This document shows positions 40,845 through 50,878 of a stretch of DNA of 64,000 nt, in pieces. The translations under genes and the position numbers were made by a program. Numbering within the stretch: the first letter of the stretch is position 1; the number at the start of each line of letters is the position of its first letter. The DNA is from Modicisalibacter ilicicola DSM 19980 (GTDB lineage: Bacteria > Pseudomonadota > Gammaproteobacteria > Pseudomonadales > Halomonadaceae), in NCBI RefSeq assembly GCF_900128925.1, contig NZ_FQUJ01000006.1, positions 97,388-161,387 on the forward strand, read 5' to 3'. Under the pieces are notes generated by a model. That model searched no databases. It saw only the letters and a list, made by a program, of their open reading frames with translations, and was not told the DNA's origin.

Positions 40845-41002
40845 TCCTGTCCGCTGGCAAGCCCCACCCCGGGACCCGTTCGCCCGAAGCCGGGCAGACA
40901 TCGTGGTAGCGGTTGCATAGAATGCGCGGTAGCCCGCCTGGAGAGGCAGGACGTCAAGGCGTGAAACCCGCAGTAGGTGGAAACCCGCAGAAGAGAGGCC
41001 CG

Positions 41003-41800
41003 ATGAGCGGTCCGATTCTTGTCTTCGATTCCGGTGTCGGTGGCCTGTCGGTCGTGGCCGCGATACGCCAGCGCCTGCCAGGGGCGGCACTGGCCTATGC
41101 CTGCGACAATGCCATGCTGCCCTACGGCACCAAGCCGGATGCCTGGCTGGTGGCGCGTATCGCCGATGTCTGCTGTGCCGCCGCCGAGGCCAGCCGTGCC
41201 GTGGCGCTGGTCGTCGCCTGCAACACGGCCAGCACCCTGGCGCTGCAGGAGTTGCGCTCCCGCCTGTCGATACCGGTGATCGGCACGGTGCCAGCCATCA
41301 AGCCGGCAGCGGCGGCGACACGCAGCGGCGTCTTCGGTCTGCTGGCGACCTCGGCGACCGTGCGACGCCCCTATACCGAAGCGTTGATCCGCGATTTCGC
41401 CGCGCATTGCAGGGTCGTCAGGGTGGCTGCCGACGGCCTGGTCGCCCAGGCGGAGCGCAAGCTCAAGGGATTGCCGCTGGACCGGCAAGCCATCTGCCGC
41501 GAGCTGGCACCTTTCTGGGAGATCGCCGCGCTCGATACCGTGGTGCTCGGTTGCACCCATTTCCCATTGCTGACCGACGCATTGAGCGCCTGTGCCCCCG
41601 GGCCGGTCGCCTGGGTCGACTCGGGGGATGCCATCGCCCGGCGTGTCGCGAGTGTCGTGGCCGAAATCGCGATCGCTCGGGGCGCCGGGCCGGCCTGGGC
41701 CACCGCACCGGAGCCGGGCCTCGACAAGGCCCTGAATGCCCATGGATTCGCCGCATCGCGTCCACTGGCAGCCTTGCCTGCCCCCTTGTCACTACGCTGA
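41003..41800 (+). CDS. murI: Glutamate racemase
   Basis: The enzyme provides D-glutamate for peptidoglycan. The 265-residue product has the N-terminal ILVFDSGVGGLSVV motif and the two catalytic cysteines: Cys73 in VACNTAST and Cys184 in LGCTHFPLL. The ATG at 41003 has AGAGAGG upstream. It is divergent from umuDC, with trmA following 36 bases later on the same strand. Confidence 0.95.
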   Translation: MSGPILVFDSGVGGLSVVAAIRQRLPGAALAYACDNAMLPYGTKPDAWLVARIADVCCAAAEASRAVALVVACNTASTLALQELRSRLSIPVIGTVPAIKPAAAATRSGVFGLLATSATVRRPYTEALIRDFAAHCRVVRVAADGLVAQAERKLKGLPLDRQAICRELAPFWEIAALDTVVLGCTHFPLLTDALSACAPGPVAWVDSGDAIARRVASVVAEIAIARGAGPAWATAPEPGLDKALNAHGFAASRPLAALPAPLSLR

Positions 41801-41836
41801 TGTCATCTCCATCCACCTTTCCATCGAGGAGACCTC

Positions 41837-42943
41837 GTGGCCGTACCCGTCGTCGAACCCGACCGCTACCCGCAACAGCTGCAAGCCAAGCGCGACACCC
41901 TCGAGCGGCGCTTCGAACACCTCGATCCACCGGCGCTGGAGGTCTTTGCCTCGCCGCCCAGCCACTTTCGCCAGCGCTGCGAGTTTCGCCTGTGGCATGA
42001 AGGTGACGATCTCTACTACGCGATGTTCGAGGTCGACCCCGCCGATCCGAGCAACAAGACGATCGTGCGTCTCGACCAGTACCCGGTCGCCAGCCAGCGC
42101 ATCAATGCCTTGATGCCCGTCCTGATCGAGGCGCTGCGTGGCAACCCGGTGCTGCGCCGCAAGCTGTTCCAGGTCGAGTTCCTTACCACCCTGGCCGGCG
42201 AGGCGCTGATCACCCTGATCTATCATCGGGCACTGGACGAGGCGTGGGAGCGGGAAGCGCGAGCCCTGCAGGCACGCCTGGACGTCATGATCATCGGCCG
42301 GGCGCGCAAGCAGCGCCTGGTGCTCGAACGCGACCATGTCTGGGAACGCCTCGCGGTGGAAGGGCGCGAGTTCGTCTATCAGCAGGTGGAAAACAGCTTC
42401 ACCCAGCCGAACGCGGAGGTCAGCCGCAAGATGCTGGCGTGGGCGAGGGACGTGACGCGAGACAGCCAGGAGGGCGATCTGGTGGAGCTCTATTGCGGCA
42501 ACGGCAATTTCACCGTCGCCCTGGCGGAGAATTTCCGCCGGGTGCTGGCCACCGAGATCTCGCGTACCTCGGTGGCCTCGGCCAGGATCAACCTCGCCGC
42601 CAACGGCATCGACAATGTCACGGTGGCGCGGATGTCCGCCGAGGAGTTCGCCCAGGCCCTGGCTGGCGAGAAGGGGGGGCGGCGGGTGGCCGACATGGCC
42701 CTCGGCGAGCATGCATTCACCACGGTGCTGGTCGATCCGCCCCGGGCGGGGCTGGACGAGCGCAGTTGCGAGCAACTGCGCGACTATTCGCGCATCGTCT
42801 ATATCTCCTGCAATCCCGACACTCTTCTGGCCAATCTCGAGCAGTTGCAGGATACCCATGCCATTTCACGGCTGGCGCTGTTCGACCAGTTCCCCTGGAC
42901 GACTCACTGCGAATGCGGGGTGTTGCTCGAGCGACGTCACTGA
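41837..42943 (+). CDS. trmA: tRNA (uracil-5-)-methyltransferase
   Basis: This SAM-dependent methyltransferase makes m5U54 in the T-loop of tRNAs. The 368 residues and the start VVEPDRYPQQLQAKRD are typical of TrmA. SAM motif LVELYCGNGNFTVALA, the DPPRAGLD motif and the catalytic-Cys segment VYISCNPDTLLANLE are all visible. The GTG at 41837 is preceded by GAGGAGA. It is probably co-transcribed with murI. Confidence 0.96.
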   Translation: MAVPVVEPDRYPQQLQAKRDTLERRFEHLDPPALEVFASPPSHFRQRCEFRLWHEGDDLYYAMFEVDPADPSNKTIVRLDQYPVASQRINALMPVLIEALRGNPVLRRKLFQVEFLTTLAGEALITLIYHRALDEAWEREARALQARLDVMIIGRARKQRLVLERDHVWERLAVEGREFVYQQVENSFTQPNAEVSRKMLAWARDVTRDSQEGDLVELYCGNGNFTVALAENFRRVLATEISRTSVASARINLAANGIDNVTVARMSAEEFAQALAGEKGGRRVADMALGEHAFTTVLVDPPRAGLDERSCEQLRDYSRIVYISCNPDTLLANLEQLQDTHAISRLALFDQFPWTTHCECGVLLERRH

Positions 42944-43147
42944 CGCTCGTGGGGTTTGCTCGTGTCGAGGCAATGTCAATGGCTGATGCGCATCCGTCAT
43001 GCGCCATGAAGAAAACGGCATGTCGATAGGGTCAGCCGAGTAGGCTAGAGTAAGCTCATGCACGCTTACAAGAAGCGCGCTCGCAAGGATCGCGCCGACG
43101 AATATCTCCCGGACGCAGGCGGCGCCCGGATGCAGCCGAGGTGATTG

Positions 43148-46100
43148 ATGCAACACGTCGCAATCGATGACAAACAGGAGTTTCTGGCTCAACTTCGCGA
43201 GCAACTCGCCAGGCGACTTCCCCAGGACAAGGTGAAGGCGATCGCGTCCTTCGCCGAGGATTTCTATGCCAGCGCGCCTTTCGAGGATCTCGCCGAGCGT
43301 CATCTCGACGACATCTATGGTGCCACGTTGTCCATCTGGCACTTCATGCAGCAGCACGACCCGCGCGAGCCGAAGGTGGGCGTCTACAACCCCGATTTCG
43401 AGAAGCATGGCTGGCAGTCCACGCACACGGTGGTGGGCGTGCTGCATGAGGACATGCCGTTTCTGGTCGACTCGGTACGTATCGAGCTCAATCGCCGGGG
43501 CATCACGGTGCATGCCATCCACAACGCGGTACTGGCCGTGGAGCGTGACAAGCAGCATCGCCTGAAACGGGTCACCTCGGTCAAGGCCAAGGATGCGCCC
43601 GAGACCCGCGAGTCGGTCATCGTGATCGAGATCGATCGTCATTCCGACGAGACGGTGCTCGAAGACCTCGAGCGCAGCCTGGAAGACGTGCTGGTGGACG
43701 TGCGCACCGCCGTCATGGATTTCGAGGCGATGCGCGACAGGGCCAGGGAGGCCCTCGAGGAGCTCAAGGCAGCCCGACCCGGCCCCGTCGACGCGGCGGA
43801 CCACAAGGAGACCATCGCCTTTCTCGAGTGGTTGATCGACGATAACTTCACCTTCCTCGGTTACGACGAGCATGAAGTGGTCGGCAAGAAGGACCAGCTT
43901 GAACTGCGTCATGTCAAGGGGAGCGATCTCGGGGTTTTCAAGCTCGATCAGCCGCGCTATCGCGAACACATTCGCAGCGAAAGGGATATCGTCGGCGATC
44001 ATGCCCGGACACCGGAACTGCTCTCCTTCGCCAAGAGTGCCCATCACTCCAAGGTGCATCGCCCGGCTTATCCGGACTACATTGCCATCGACCGCTACGA
44101 CGCCAAGGGCAACGTCATCGGCGAACGCCGCTTCATGGGCCTGTACGCGGCAACGGTCTACAACGATTCGCCCCGTAACGTGCCGGTGCTGCGCAAGAAG
44201 ATCCAGGCGGTGATGCAGGCTTCGGGATTCAACCCCAGCGGCCATAACGGCAAGCAGTTGATGAACATCCTCGAGGTCTACCCTCGGGACGACCTGTTCC
44301 AGATCGACACGGAAGAACTCACCCGCACCGCCCTGGGCATCCTCAACATCCGCGAGCGCCGCCGAGTGCGCCTGTTCGTGCGCGAGGATCGCTTCGGCCG
44401 CTTCTACTCCTGCCTGGTCTTCGTGCCACGGGACGTGTTCTCCACCGACCTGCGGGTGCGGGTCCAGAACCTGCTCTGCGAGGAACTCGACGCGGAGTTC
44501 GGCGATTTCAACACCTATCTGTCGGAGTCGGTGCTGGCGCGCATCCAGTACATCCTGCGCTTCAATGGCGACGCGCCGGTCGAATACGACCTGCGCAAGC
44601 TCGAGAAGAAGATCGCCTCCCTGGCGCGCAGCTGGAAGGACGACCTGCAGAATGCGCTGATCGAGGGTTTCGGTGAAGAGCATGCCAACTCCCTGCTGGG
44701 CAGCTACCGGGATGCCTTCCCGGGCAGCTACCGGGACGACTTCACGGCACGCACGGCGGTCTACGATCTTCATCATATCGGCGAGCTCGAGGCGGGCTCG
44801 CCGATCGCCCTGAGCCTCTATCGTCTGGTGGAAGAGGACGAGGACGGCATCAATCTCAAGCTGTTCCATGCCGATCAGCCCATTCCCCTCTCCGACGTGC
44901 TGCCGGTCATGGAGAACCTGGGGCTGCGGGTGCTGGGCGAGCGGCCCTACGGCATTCACCGGGAGGACCGTGCCTTCTGGATCCACGACTTCACCCTGGA
45001 GCACCATACCAGCGAGATCGTCAATCTCCAGGAGATGCGTGAAGTCTTCGTCGACGCCTTCAAGCGCATCTGGACCGGGGAAGCCGAGAACGATTCGTTC
45101 AATCGCCTGGTGATCGGCGCCAACCTGACCTGGCGCGAGGTCTCGATGCTGCGGGCCTACGCTCGCTATCTCAAGCAGCTGCGTTTCGGTCTGTCCGAGT
45201 ACTACATCGCCAATGCGCTGGTCGGGCATCCCGAGATCACCCGGGAACTGGTCACGCTGTTCGAACTGCGCCTCGATCCGGAGCAGAAGGGACGCGACGA
45301 GGAGACCGAGGCCTGCCTTGCGCGGCTCAGCGAGCTGCTCGACGGGGTGGCCAGCCTCAACGACGACCTGCTGTTGCGGCGCTACATCGAGTTGATCCAG
45401 GCGACGCTACGCACCAACTACTACCAGGCCGGTGACGACGGTGAGTTCAAGGGGTATCTTGCCTTCAAGCTCGAGCCGACGAAGATTCCCGACATGCCCA
45501 AGCCGCGCCCCGTCTACGAGATATTCGTCTACTCGCCGCGGGTCGAAGGGGTGCATCTGCGCGGTGGCAAGGTCGCTCGCGGCGGGCTGCGCTGGTCGGA
45601 CCGGCACGAGGACTTCCGCACCGAGATCCTGGGGCTGGTCAAGGCCCAGCAGGTCAAGAATGCAGTGATCGTGCCGGTGGGGGCCAAGGGTGGCTTCGTC
45701 TGCAAGCGCATGCCGCCGAATGCCGACCGGGACGCCGTGCAGAAGGAAGGGATCGCCTGCTACCAGATATTCATCCGCGCCCTGCTCGATGTCACCGACA
45801 ACCTCAAGGGCGGGGAGGTCGTGCCGCCGAGGGCGGTGGTGCGGCATGACGAGGACGATCCCTACCTGGTGGTGGCCGCCGACAAGGGGACGGCCTCCTT
45901 CTCGGACATCGCCAACGAGATCTCCCGCGAGTATGGCCACTGGCTGGGAGACGCCTTCGCTTCCGGCGGCGCCCACGGCTACGATCACAAGAAGATGGGA
46001 ATCACCGCCCGCGGGGCCTGGGAGTCGGTGAGGCGTCACTTCCGCGAGCTCGGCGTCAACACCCAGCAGGACGAGTTCAGCGTGGTGGGCATCGGCGACA

Positions 46101-47983
46101 TGGGCGGCGACGTCTTCGGCAACGGCATGCTGCTGTCCGACAAGATACGCCTGGTCGGAGCCTTCAACCACCTGCACATCTTCATCGATCCCGATCCGGA
46201 TGCCGCCAGCTCCTTCAAGGAGCGCAAGCGACTTTTCGAGCAACCGCGCTCGAGCTGGGAGGACTACGACAGCTCGCTGATCTCGGAGGGTGGCGGCGTC
46301 TTCAAGCGCAGTGCCAAGTCGATCAGCATGACCCCGCGGATGAAAAGCGTCTTCGGCATCAAGGCGGACAAGCTCTCGCCCAACGAGCTGATCAGCGCCA
46401 TGCTCAAGTCGAAGATCGACCTGATCTGGAACGGCGGCATCGGCACCTACGTCAAGTCCAGCGAGGAGTCCCATGCCGACGTGGGCGACAAGGCCAACGA
46501 CGGGTTGCGTGTCGATGGCCGCGAACTCAGCTGTCGCGTAGTCGGCGAGGGCGGCAACCTGGGGCTCACACAGCGCGGCCGCATGGAAGCCGCCTGGCGT
46601 GGCGTGCGGGTCAACACCGACTTCATCGACAATGCCGGTGGGGTGAACTGCTCGGACCATGAGGTCAACATCAAGATCCTGCTCGACGACATCGTCAAGC
46701 AGGGCGACATGACCGACAAGCAGCGCAACCGGCTGCTGGCCGAGATGACCGAAGATGTCGCCAAGCTGGTACTCTCCAGCAACTATCGCCAGGCCCAGGC
46801 GCTCTCCCTGTCGGTGATCCTCGCCAAGCAGAACATGGGGCCCTATCGCCGCTTCATCAATGAACTCGAGGCGAGCGGACATCTCGACCGCGAGCTGGAG
46901 TTCCTGCCGGACGACGAGGCGCTCCTCGAGCGCTCCAACGCCGACGAAGGCCTGACCCTGCCGGAATTGTCGGTCCTGATGTCCTATGCCAAGAGCACCT
47001 TGAAGGGCGATCTGATCGAATCCGAGGTGCCGGACGATCCCTACATCCAGTCCTACATGGAATTCGCGTTTCCCGAGGTGCTGATCAAGCGCTTTCACGA
47101 CCAACTCTATGCCCACCGCCTGAAGCGCGAGATCGTCGCCACCCAGATCGCCAACGATCTGGTGGATCACATGGGCATCGTCTTCGTGCGGCGGCTGCTC
47201 GATACCACCGGCGCCGGCAGGGCCGAGGTCGCCCGGGCCTACATCGTCGCCCGGGACAGCTTCAATCTGGGCAGCCTGTGGCAGCAGATCGAGGCGCTGG
47301 ACAACAAGGTCGACTGCCAGGTGCAGTATCGCATGATGCTCGAGCTGCGAAGCCTGATCTATCACATGACACGCTGGTTCCTGCGTCAGCGTTCCGGCCT
47401 GTCGACCAAGGAAAACATCGAGTACTTCGCACCACGGCTGACGCAACTGCAGGAAAGCATGGGCAAGCGACTGCGTGGCGACGATCTCAAGGCCTGGAAG
47501 AAACGCTGTGACGAGCTGGAAAAGGCAGGGGTGCCCAAGGCCCTGGCGGAGGCCGTTGCCGCCACCAGCAACCTCTATGCAGGACTGGGCATCATCGGGG
47601 CGGCACGGCAGACCGACGAGAAGATCCAGCGCGTCGCCGATGTCTACTATGAACTGGGTCAGCGCCTTGAATTGCCCTGGATGACCGAACAGGTCAACGC
47701 CCTGGAGGTTCGCGATACCTGGCAGACCCAGGCGAGGGAAGCCTTCCGGGACGATCTCGACCGTCAACAGCTGGCTCTCACGGTCAATGTGCTGAACATG
47801 GAGGATGCACCGAAGGAAGCCGAGCCAAGGGTCGATCAGTGGCTCAAGCAGAATTCGGACCTGCACGATCGCTGGTGCAAGTTGATCGGCGAGGTGCGCT
47901 CCGGCACCCAGGGTGGCTTCGCACTGTTTGCCGTGGCGATTCGCAAGCTGGTCGATCTCTCCGAAAGCAACGCCGAGAGCTGA
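43148..47983 (+). CDS. gdhB: NAD-specific glutamate dehydrogenase, very large (L_180-type)
   Basis: This 1611-residue enzyme oxidises glutamate to 2-oxoglutarate and ammonia with NAD, mainly in amino-acid catabolism. Long N-terminal ACT-like regulatory segments occupy about residues 1-700. The catalytic core holds KVARGGLRWSDRHEDFRTEILGLVKAQQVKNAVIVPVGAKGGF, the Lys-containing glutamate site, near residues 810-855, then GIGDMGGDVFGNGMLLS (NAD motif) and the IWNGGIGTYVK segment. A C-terminal helical domain completes it. An ATG at 43148 preceded by AGGTG is used; a TTG one codon earlier is possible. It probably supports growth on glutamate together with GabT and AlaA. Confidence 0.95.
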   Translation: MQHVAIDDKQEFLAQLREQLARRLPQDKVKAIASFAEDFYASAPFEDLAERHLDDIYGATLSIWHFMQQHDPREPKVGVYNPDFEKHGWQSTHTVVGVLHEDMPFLVDSVRIELNRRGITVHAIHNAVLAVERDKQHRLKRVTSVKAKDAPETRESVIVIEIDRHSDETVLEDLERSLEDVLVDVRTAVMDFEAMRDRAREALEELKAARPGPVDAADHKETIAFLEWLIDDNFTFLGYDEHEVVGKKDQLELRHVKGSDLGVFKLDQPRYREHIRSERDIVGDHARTPELLSFAKSAHHSKVHRPAYPDYIAIDRYDAKGNVIGERRFMGLYAATVYNDSPRNVPVLRKKIQAVMQASGFNPSGHNGKQLMNILEVYPRDDLFQIDTEELTRTALGILNIRERRRVRLFVREDRFGRFYSCLVFVPRDVFSTDLRVRVQNLLCEELDAEFGDFNTYLSESVLARIQYILRFNGDAPVEYDLRKLEKKIASLARSWKDDLQNALIEGFGEEHANSLLGSYRDAFPGSYRDDFTARTAVYDLHHIGELEAGSPIALSLYRLVEEDEDGINLKLFHADQPIPLSDVLPVMENLGLRVLGERPYGIHREDRAFWIHDFTLEHHTSEIVNLQEMREVFVDAFKRIWTGEAENDSFNRLVIGANLTWREVSMLRAYARYLKQLRFGLSEYYIANALVGHPEITRELVTLFELRLDPEQKGRDEETEACLARLSELLDGVASLNDDLLLRRYIELIQATLRTNYYQAGDDGEFKGYLAFKLEPTKIPDMPKPRPVYEIFVYSPRVEGVHLRGGKVARGGLRWSDRHEDFRTEILGLVKAQQVKNAVIVPVGAKGGFVCKRMPPNADRDAVQKEGIACYQIFIRALLDVTDNLKGGEVVPPRAVVRHDEDDPYLVVAADKGTASFSDIANEISREYGHWLGDAFASGGAHGYDHKKMGITARGAWESVRRHFRELGVNTQQDEFSVVGIGDMGGDVFGNGMLLSDKIRLVGAFNHLHIFIDPDPDAASSFKERKRLFEQPRSSWEDYDSSLISEGGGVFKRSAKSISMTPRMKSVFGIKADKLSPNELISAMLKSKIDLIWNGGIGTYVKSSEESHADVGDKANDGLRVDGRELSCRVVGEGGNLGLTQRGRMEAAWRGVRVNTDFIDNAGGVNCSDHEVNIKILLDDIVKQGDMTDKQRNRLLAEMTEDVAKLVLSSNYRQAQALSLSVILAKQNMGPYRRFINELEASGHLDRELEFLPDDEALLERSNADEGLTLPELSVLMSYAKSTLKGDLIESEVPDDPYIQSYMEFAFPEVLIKRFHDQLYAHRLKREIVATQIANDLVDHMGIVFVRRLLDTTGAGRAEVARAYIVARDSFNLGSLWQQIEALDNKVDCQVQYRMMLELRSLIYHMTRWFLRQRSGLSTKENIEYFAPRLTQLQESMGKRLRGDDLKAWKKRCDELEKAGVPKALAEAVAATSNLYAGLGIIGAARQTDEKIQRVADVYYELGQRLELPWMTEQVNALEVRDTWQTQAREAFRDDLDRQQLALTVNVLNMEDAPKEAEPRVDQWLKQNSDLHDRWCKLIGEVRSGTQGGFALFAVAIRKLVDLSESNAES

Positions 47984-47996
47984 GAGAGAAGAGAAG

Positions 47997-48024
47997 CCCC
48001 TGTTCGGCAGTCGCCGGACAGGGG
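47997..48024 (+). terminator. Hairpin terminator after gdhB
   Basis: CCCCTGTTCGGC paired with GCCGGACAGGGG (one wobble) 14 bases after the stop. There is only a weak T stretch, so efficiency is uncertain. Confidence 0.65.
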
Positions 48025-48121
48025 TTCCGTGTTTTCACGTGCGCGGCACGCCCTCTCTGGTATGCTGTGCCACGACCGGTCGACATGACTGACCAGCCAA
48101 ATGTCATCGTAGAGAGGCCCC

Positions 48122-49255
48122 ATGAAATATCGCGCTTTCCCTATCGTCGTGGCCCTGGGACTGTCTGGAGCGGCGCTGCCCGCGCTGGCGGACAGCCCTG
48201 CGCTGCAACGGGCCGAAAAGGCTGCGGCTGAGGTCGACCTCAGTCGATTCTTCACCTCGCGCACCGATGCCCGTAGCCAGAGTTTCGGTTTCGGCGGTAC
48301 CCACGAGCACCCGTTCAGTGTCGAAAACGCCGGACGCTACGTGTTCACCAGCAGTACCTTCCCCGGGGAGTCGGTCGACTATCGGATCGAGGCGGCCCTG
48401 CTGGATGCCCGGGGCAATGTGGTGGCTTCCGGCAAGGGGCTGGGCCAGAACGGTGGCCTGCGGCTGGTCGAGGAGCTCGAGCCGGGCGACTACGTGCTGC
48501 GTGTCTCCGCCAACAAGTTCGGCAGCGAGGCGAGCGGCGGCAACCGCTTCAACGTCGAAGTGGCGGGCCTCGATGCCAGCGGCCGGCGCCTGGACAGCGA
48601 CGCCAGCGGCATCGACAGCGGATCGGGCATCCAGTTCGGCGGCCCGGGGCGCGATGGCCGCACCACGGCTTTCGTCGACAAGAACGATGACGTGGCGGCG
48701 ATTGCCGCGCCCCGGACCGGCGGCACGGCTGCCGAGTCCCGATCTAAGGCAGCCGACAGCGAGGCTTCCGCCCCGGTCTTCGGTGACCAACCGGAAAGCC
48801 TGTCCTCCCAGCGCCAGAGCGCCCTCGACGTTCCGTCACCGCGCAACACCGCGACAGAGGCCGGGAGCGAAGCCGCCACTGACGAGGCTGCGCGGGGTGC
48901 CGGGGCCTCCGAGCAGGCAATGCCCGATGCCTTCGACGAGATCGTGGCGGATATCGATATCCGCGCCAAGGGCGAGGTGCTGAGCTTCGATGTGGTCGAA
49001 GCCGGTACCGTCTCCATCACCAGTTCCACCTTCGTGGGCAGCGAGACCAGCTATCGCCTCGAGGCACGGGTGCTCGACGAGAACGGCAACGTGGTCGCCA
49101 GCGACAAGGCGAAGGGGTTCGAGGGCGACTTCGACATCGAAACGCGCTTGCAGCCGGGGCGCTATACCATCTGGGTCAACGGCCAGAAGTTCGGCAGCGC
49201 CAATAGCGGTGTCAACAACTACACGCTGCGTGTCCAACAGCTCGATACGCAATAG
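48122..49255 (+). CDS. Exported protein with two homologous beta-domains, unknown function
   Basis: This 377-residue protein has a signal peptide (residues 1-23, ending ALADS). Two domains repeat one pattern. Residues ~63-150 contain FTSSTFPGESVDYRIEA, then LLDARGNVVASG, then ELEPGDYVLRVSANKFGS. Residues ~283-375 contain ITSSTFVGSETSYRLEA, VLDENGNVVASD, RLQPGRYTIWVNGQKFGS. This is reminiscent of PPC-like beta-sandwich modules. The linker (about 150-280) is Ala/Ser/acidic and low complexity. It is probably periplasmic or secreted; no lipobox or membrane anchor was seen. The family is not recognised. It lies alone between gdhB and pyrD, with its own leader. Confidence 0.75.
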   Translation: MKYRAFPIVVALGLSGAALPALADSPALQRAEKAAAEVDLSRFFTSRTDARSQSFGFGGTHEHPFSVENAGRYVFTSSTFPGESVDYRIEAALLDARGNVVASGKGLGQNGGLRLVEELEPGDYVLRVSANKFGSEASGGNRFNVEVAGLDASGRRLDSDASGIDSGSGIQFGGPGRDGRTTAFVDKNDDVAAIAAPRTGGTAAESRSKAADSEASAPVFGDQPESLSSQRQSALDVPSPRNTATEAGSEAATDEAARGAGASEQAMPDAFDEIVADIDIRAKGEVLSFDVVEAGTVSITSSTFVGSETSYRLEARVLDENGNVVASDKAKGFEGDFDIETRLQPGRYTIWVNGQKFGSANSGVNNYTLRVQQLDTQ

Positions 49256-49339
49256 GGGCCGAGGGCCAGGGCGGCGCCATGAAGGGCGCCGCTGCTGACG
49301 CTTGTCGGTGTCTCGCCGCGCTGGATAGCCAGGAACATG

Positions 49340-50371
49340 ATGTATAGCCTTGCCCGCTCGCTGCTTTTTCGTCTCGACCCCGAGACCGCTCATGCCTTCT
49401 CCCTCAGAACCCTGGATGGGCTGCAGCGCATCGGCATGCTTGGCGCACTGCGCGGGCGCTGTGTCGACGATCCTGTCGAACTGATGGGGTTGCGCTTCGC
49501 CAATCGGGTGGGGCTGGCGGCAGGGCTGGACAAGAATGCCGACCACCTGGACGCCCTGGGTGCCCTGGGATTCGGTTTCATCGAGGTGGGCACGGTGACC
49601 CCCAAGCCTCAGCCCGGCAACCCACGCCCCCGCATGTTCCGCCTGCCCGAGAGTCAAGCCATCATCAATCGCATGGGGTTCAACAACGCCGGGGTCGAGC
49701 ACCTGATCGCCAATGTGCGCAGGAGCCGTTACGCCGGGGTGATCGGCATCAACATCGGCAAGAACCTGGCCACGCCGGTGGAGAATGCCGTCGACGACTA
49801 CATGACGTGCCTGACGCGGGTGCACGCCCATGCCCACTACGTCGCCGTCAATATTTCCTCGCCCAACACCCCGGGACTGCGCAACCTGCAGTTCGGGGAG
49901 CATCTCGACGAACTGCTCGGTGCGCTGCGCGAGGAGTGTTCGCGTCTCGACCGGCAGAGTGGCCGGCGGGTGCCGCTGGCGGTGAAGATTGCGCCGGACA
50001 TGGAAGCCGATGAGGTGGGACTCGTCGCCCGGGCCCTGTCGGCCAATGCCATCGACGCGGTGATCGCCACCAATACCACGATCTCTCGCGAGGCGGTGAC
50101 CGGATTGCCCCACGCCGACGAGCCGGGGGGATTGTCCGGAGCACCGGTATTCGAGGCCTCCAGCCGGGTGATCCGCGAACTGCGCGAGCACTTGCCGACG
50201 TTGCCGATCATCGGCGTCGGCGGTATCGACAGCGGCGAGAAAGCAGTGGCCAAGCGGGAGGCCGGGGCTGATCTGGTCCAGCTCTATACCGGATTCATCT
50301 ATCGAGGGCCGGCCCTGGTCGGCGAATGCGCCCGGGCCCTGCAGAGTGTTGGAAAGCAGAAAGGCCCGTGA
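49340..50371 (+). CDS. pyrD: Dihydroorotate dehydrogenase (quinone), class 2
   Basis: This membrane-associated flavoenzyme of pyrimidine synthesis passes electrons to quinone. It has 343 residues; the N-terminal amphipathic helix [17 protein letters not shown] is the class 2 quinone tunnel. FMN and catalytic motifs are visible: [18 protein letters not shown], the catalytic-Ser segment [14 protein letters not shown], and [11 protein letters not shown]. The ATG at 49340 is preferred over the adjacent 49337 because AGGA lies 5 bases upstream of it. The terminator overlaps the stop. Confidence 0.95.
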   Translation: MYSLARSLLFRLDPETAHAFSLRTLDGLQRIGMLGALRGRCVDDPVELMGLRFANRVGLAAGLDKNADHLDALGALGFGFIEVGTVTPKPQPGNPRPRMFRLPESQAIINRMGFNNAGVEHLIANVRRSRYAGVIGINIGKNLATPVENAVDDYMTCLTRVHAHAHYVAVNISSPNTPGLRNLQFGEHLDELLGALREECSRLDRQSGRRVPLAVKIAPDMEADEVGLVARALSANAIDAVIATNTTISREAVTGLPHADEPGGLSGAPVFEASSRVIRELREHLPTLPIIGVGGIDSGEKAVAKREAGADLVQLYTGFIYRGPALVGECARALQSVGKQKGP

Positions 50372-50387
50372 CGGAAGCACGGGCCTT
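50361..50387 (+). terminator. Terminator overlapping the end of pyrD
   Basis: AAGGCCCGTG, a loop, CACGGGCCTT form a perfect 10-bp stem that starts inside the last codons of pyrD and includes the stop codon in its loop side. A T-run (TCTTTTT) follows 7 bases later. Confidence 0.75.
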
Positions 50388-50435
50388 AAAGGGTCTTTTT
50401 AACCGATCAGCGGATCGGAAAAAATCTCGCTGGAA

Positions 50436-50642
50436 TCAAGTCACCATGGGGTTCTTATGGATACCGGAAACACCTGTCATTCCCGACCATTGATCCCCGC
50501 GACCTTCACGCCAACCGCTCATCCAGTATTCGCGAATGTTGACATCCTGACTGGGGCAGTCGTCACGGGAGCGGCCACCTATACCGGCCTTGTAACCGTG
50601 AACATAAGCACGCTGGAAGCGATCACGTTTCTGTCGTTTCAT
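50436..50642 (-). CDS. rmf: Ribosome modulation factor
   Basis: This 68-residue basic protein dimerises ribosomes into inactive 100S particles in stationary phase. The start MKRQKRDRFQRAYVHGYKAG matches E. coli RMF closely, and GWREGRGDQW corresponds to the C-terminal GGWREA region. It is slightly longer than E. coli RMF (55 residues), with an extra C-terminal tail. GAGGT lies about 8 bases before the ATG at 50642. It is convergent with pyrD and divergent from rlmKL. Confidence 0.93.
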   Translation of the reverse strand: MKRQKRDRFQRAYVHGYKAGIGGRSRDDCPSQDVNIREYWMSGWREGRGDQWSGMTGVSGIHKNPMVT

Positions 50643-50878
50643 CGGATGACCTCTTGAAAGACCGAAATTTGGACTCGAGGCGTCCAAGTATGAAAGGTGC
50701 AGTAAGGCACCCTCATACACCCCAGGGTCCGGACAAGAAACGCATGCGTTTTTTCAGTAGCTACTAGACTTAATGTTTAGTTCAATTCACCCAGCGTTGT
50801 CGAGTCGGAAATTGTTACGCAAGCGTTACCGACGAATGAATATTGCAATCGAGCGCACCATGCCGGGATTCATCTTTC

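Noticed and set aside
42866-47866. Two very long open frames on the minus strand opposite gdhB
   Set aside because: They mirror the codon structure of a clearly conserved gdhB in GC-rich DNA, are rich in His/Asp/Leu, and match no family. They are antisense shadows.
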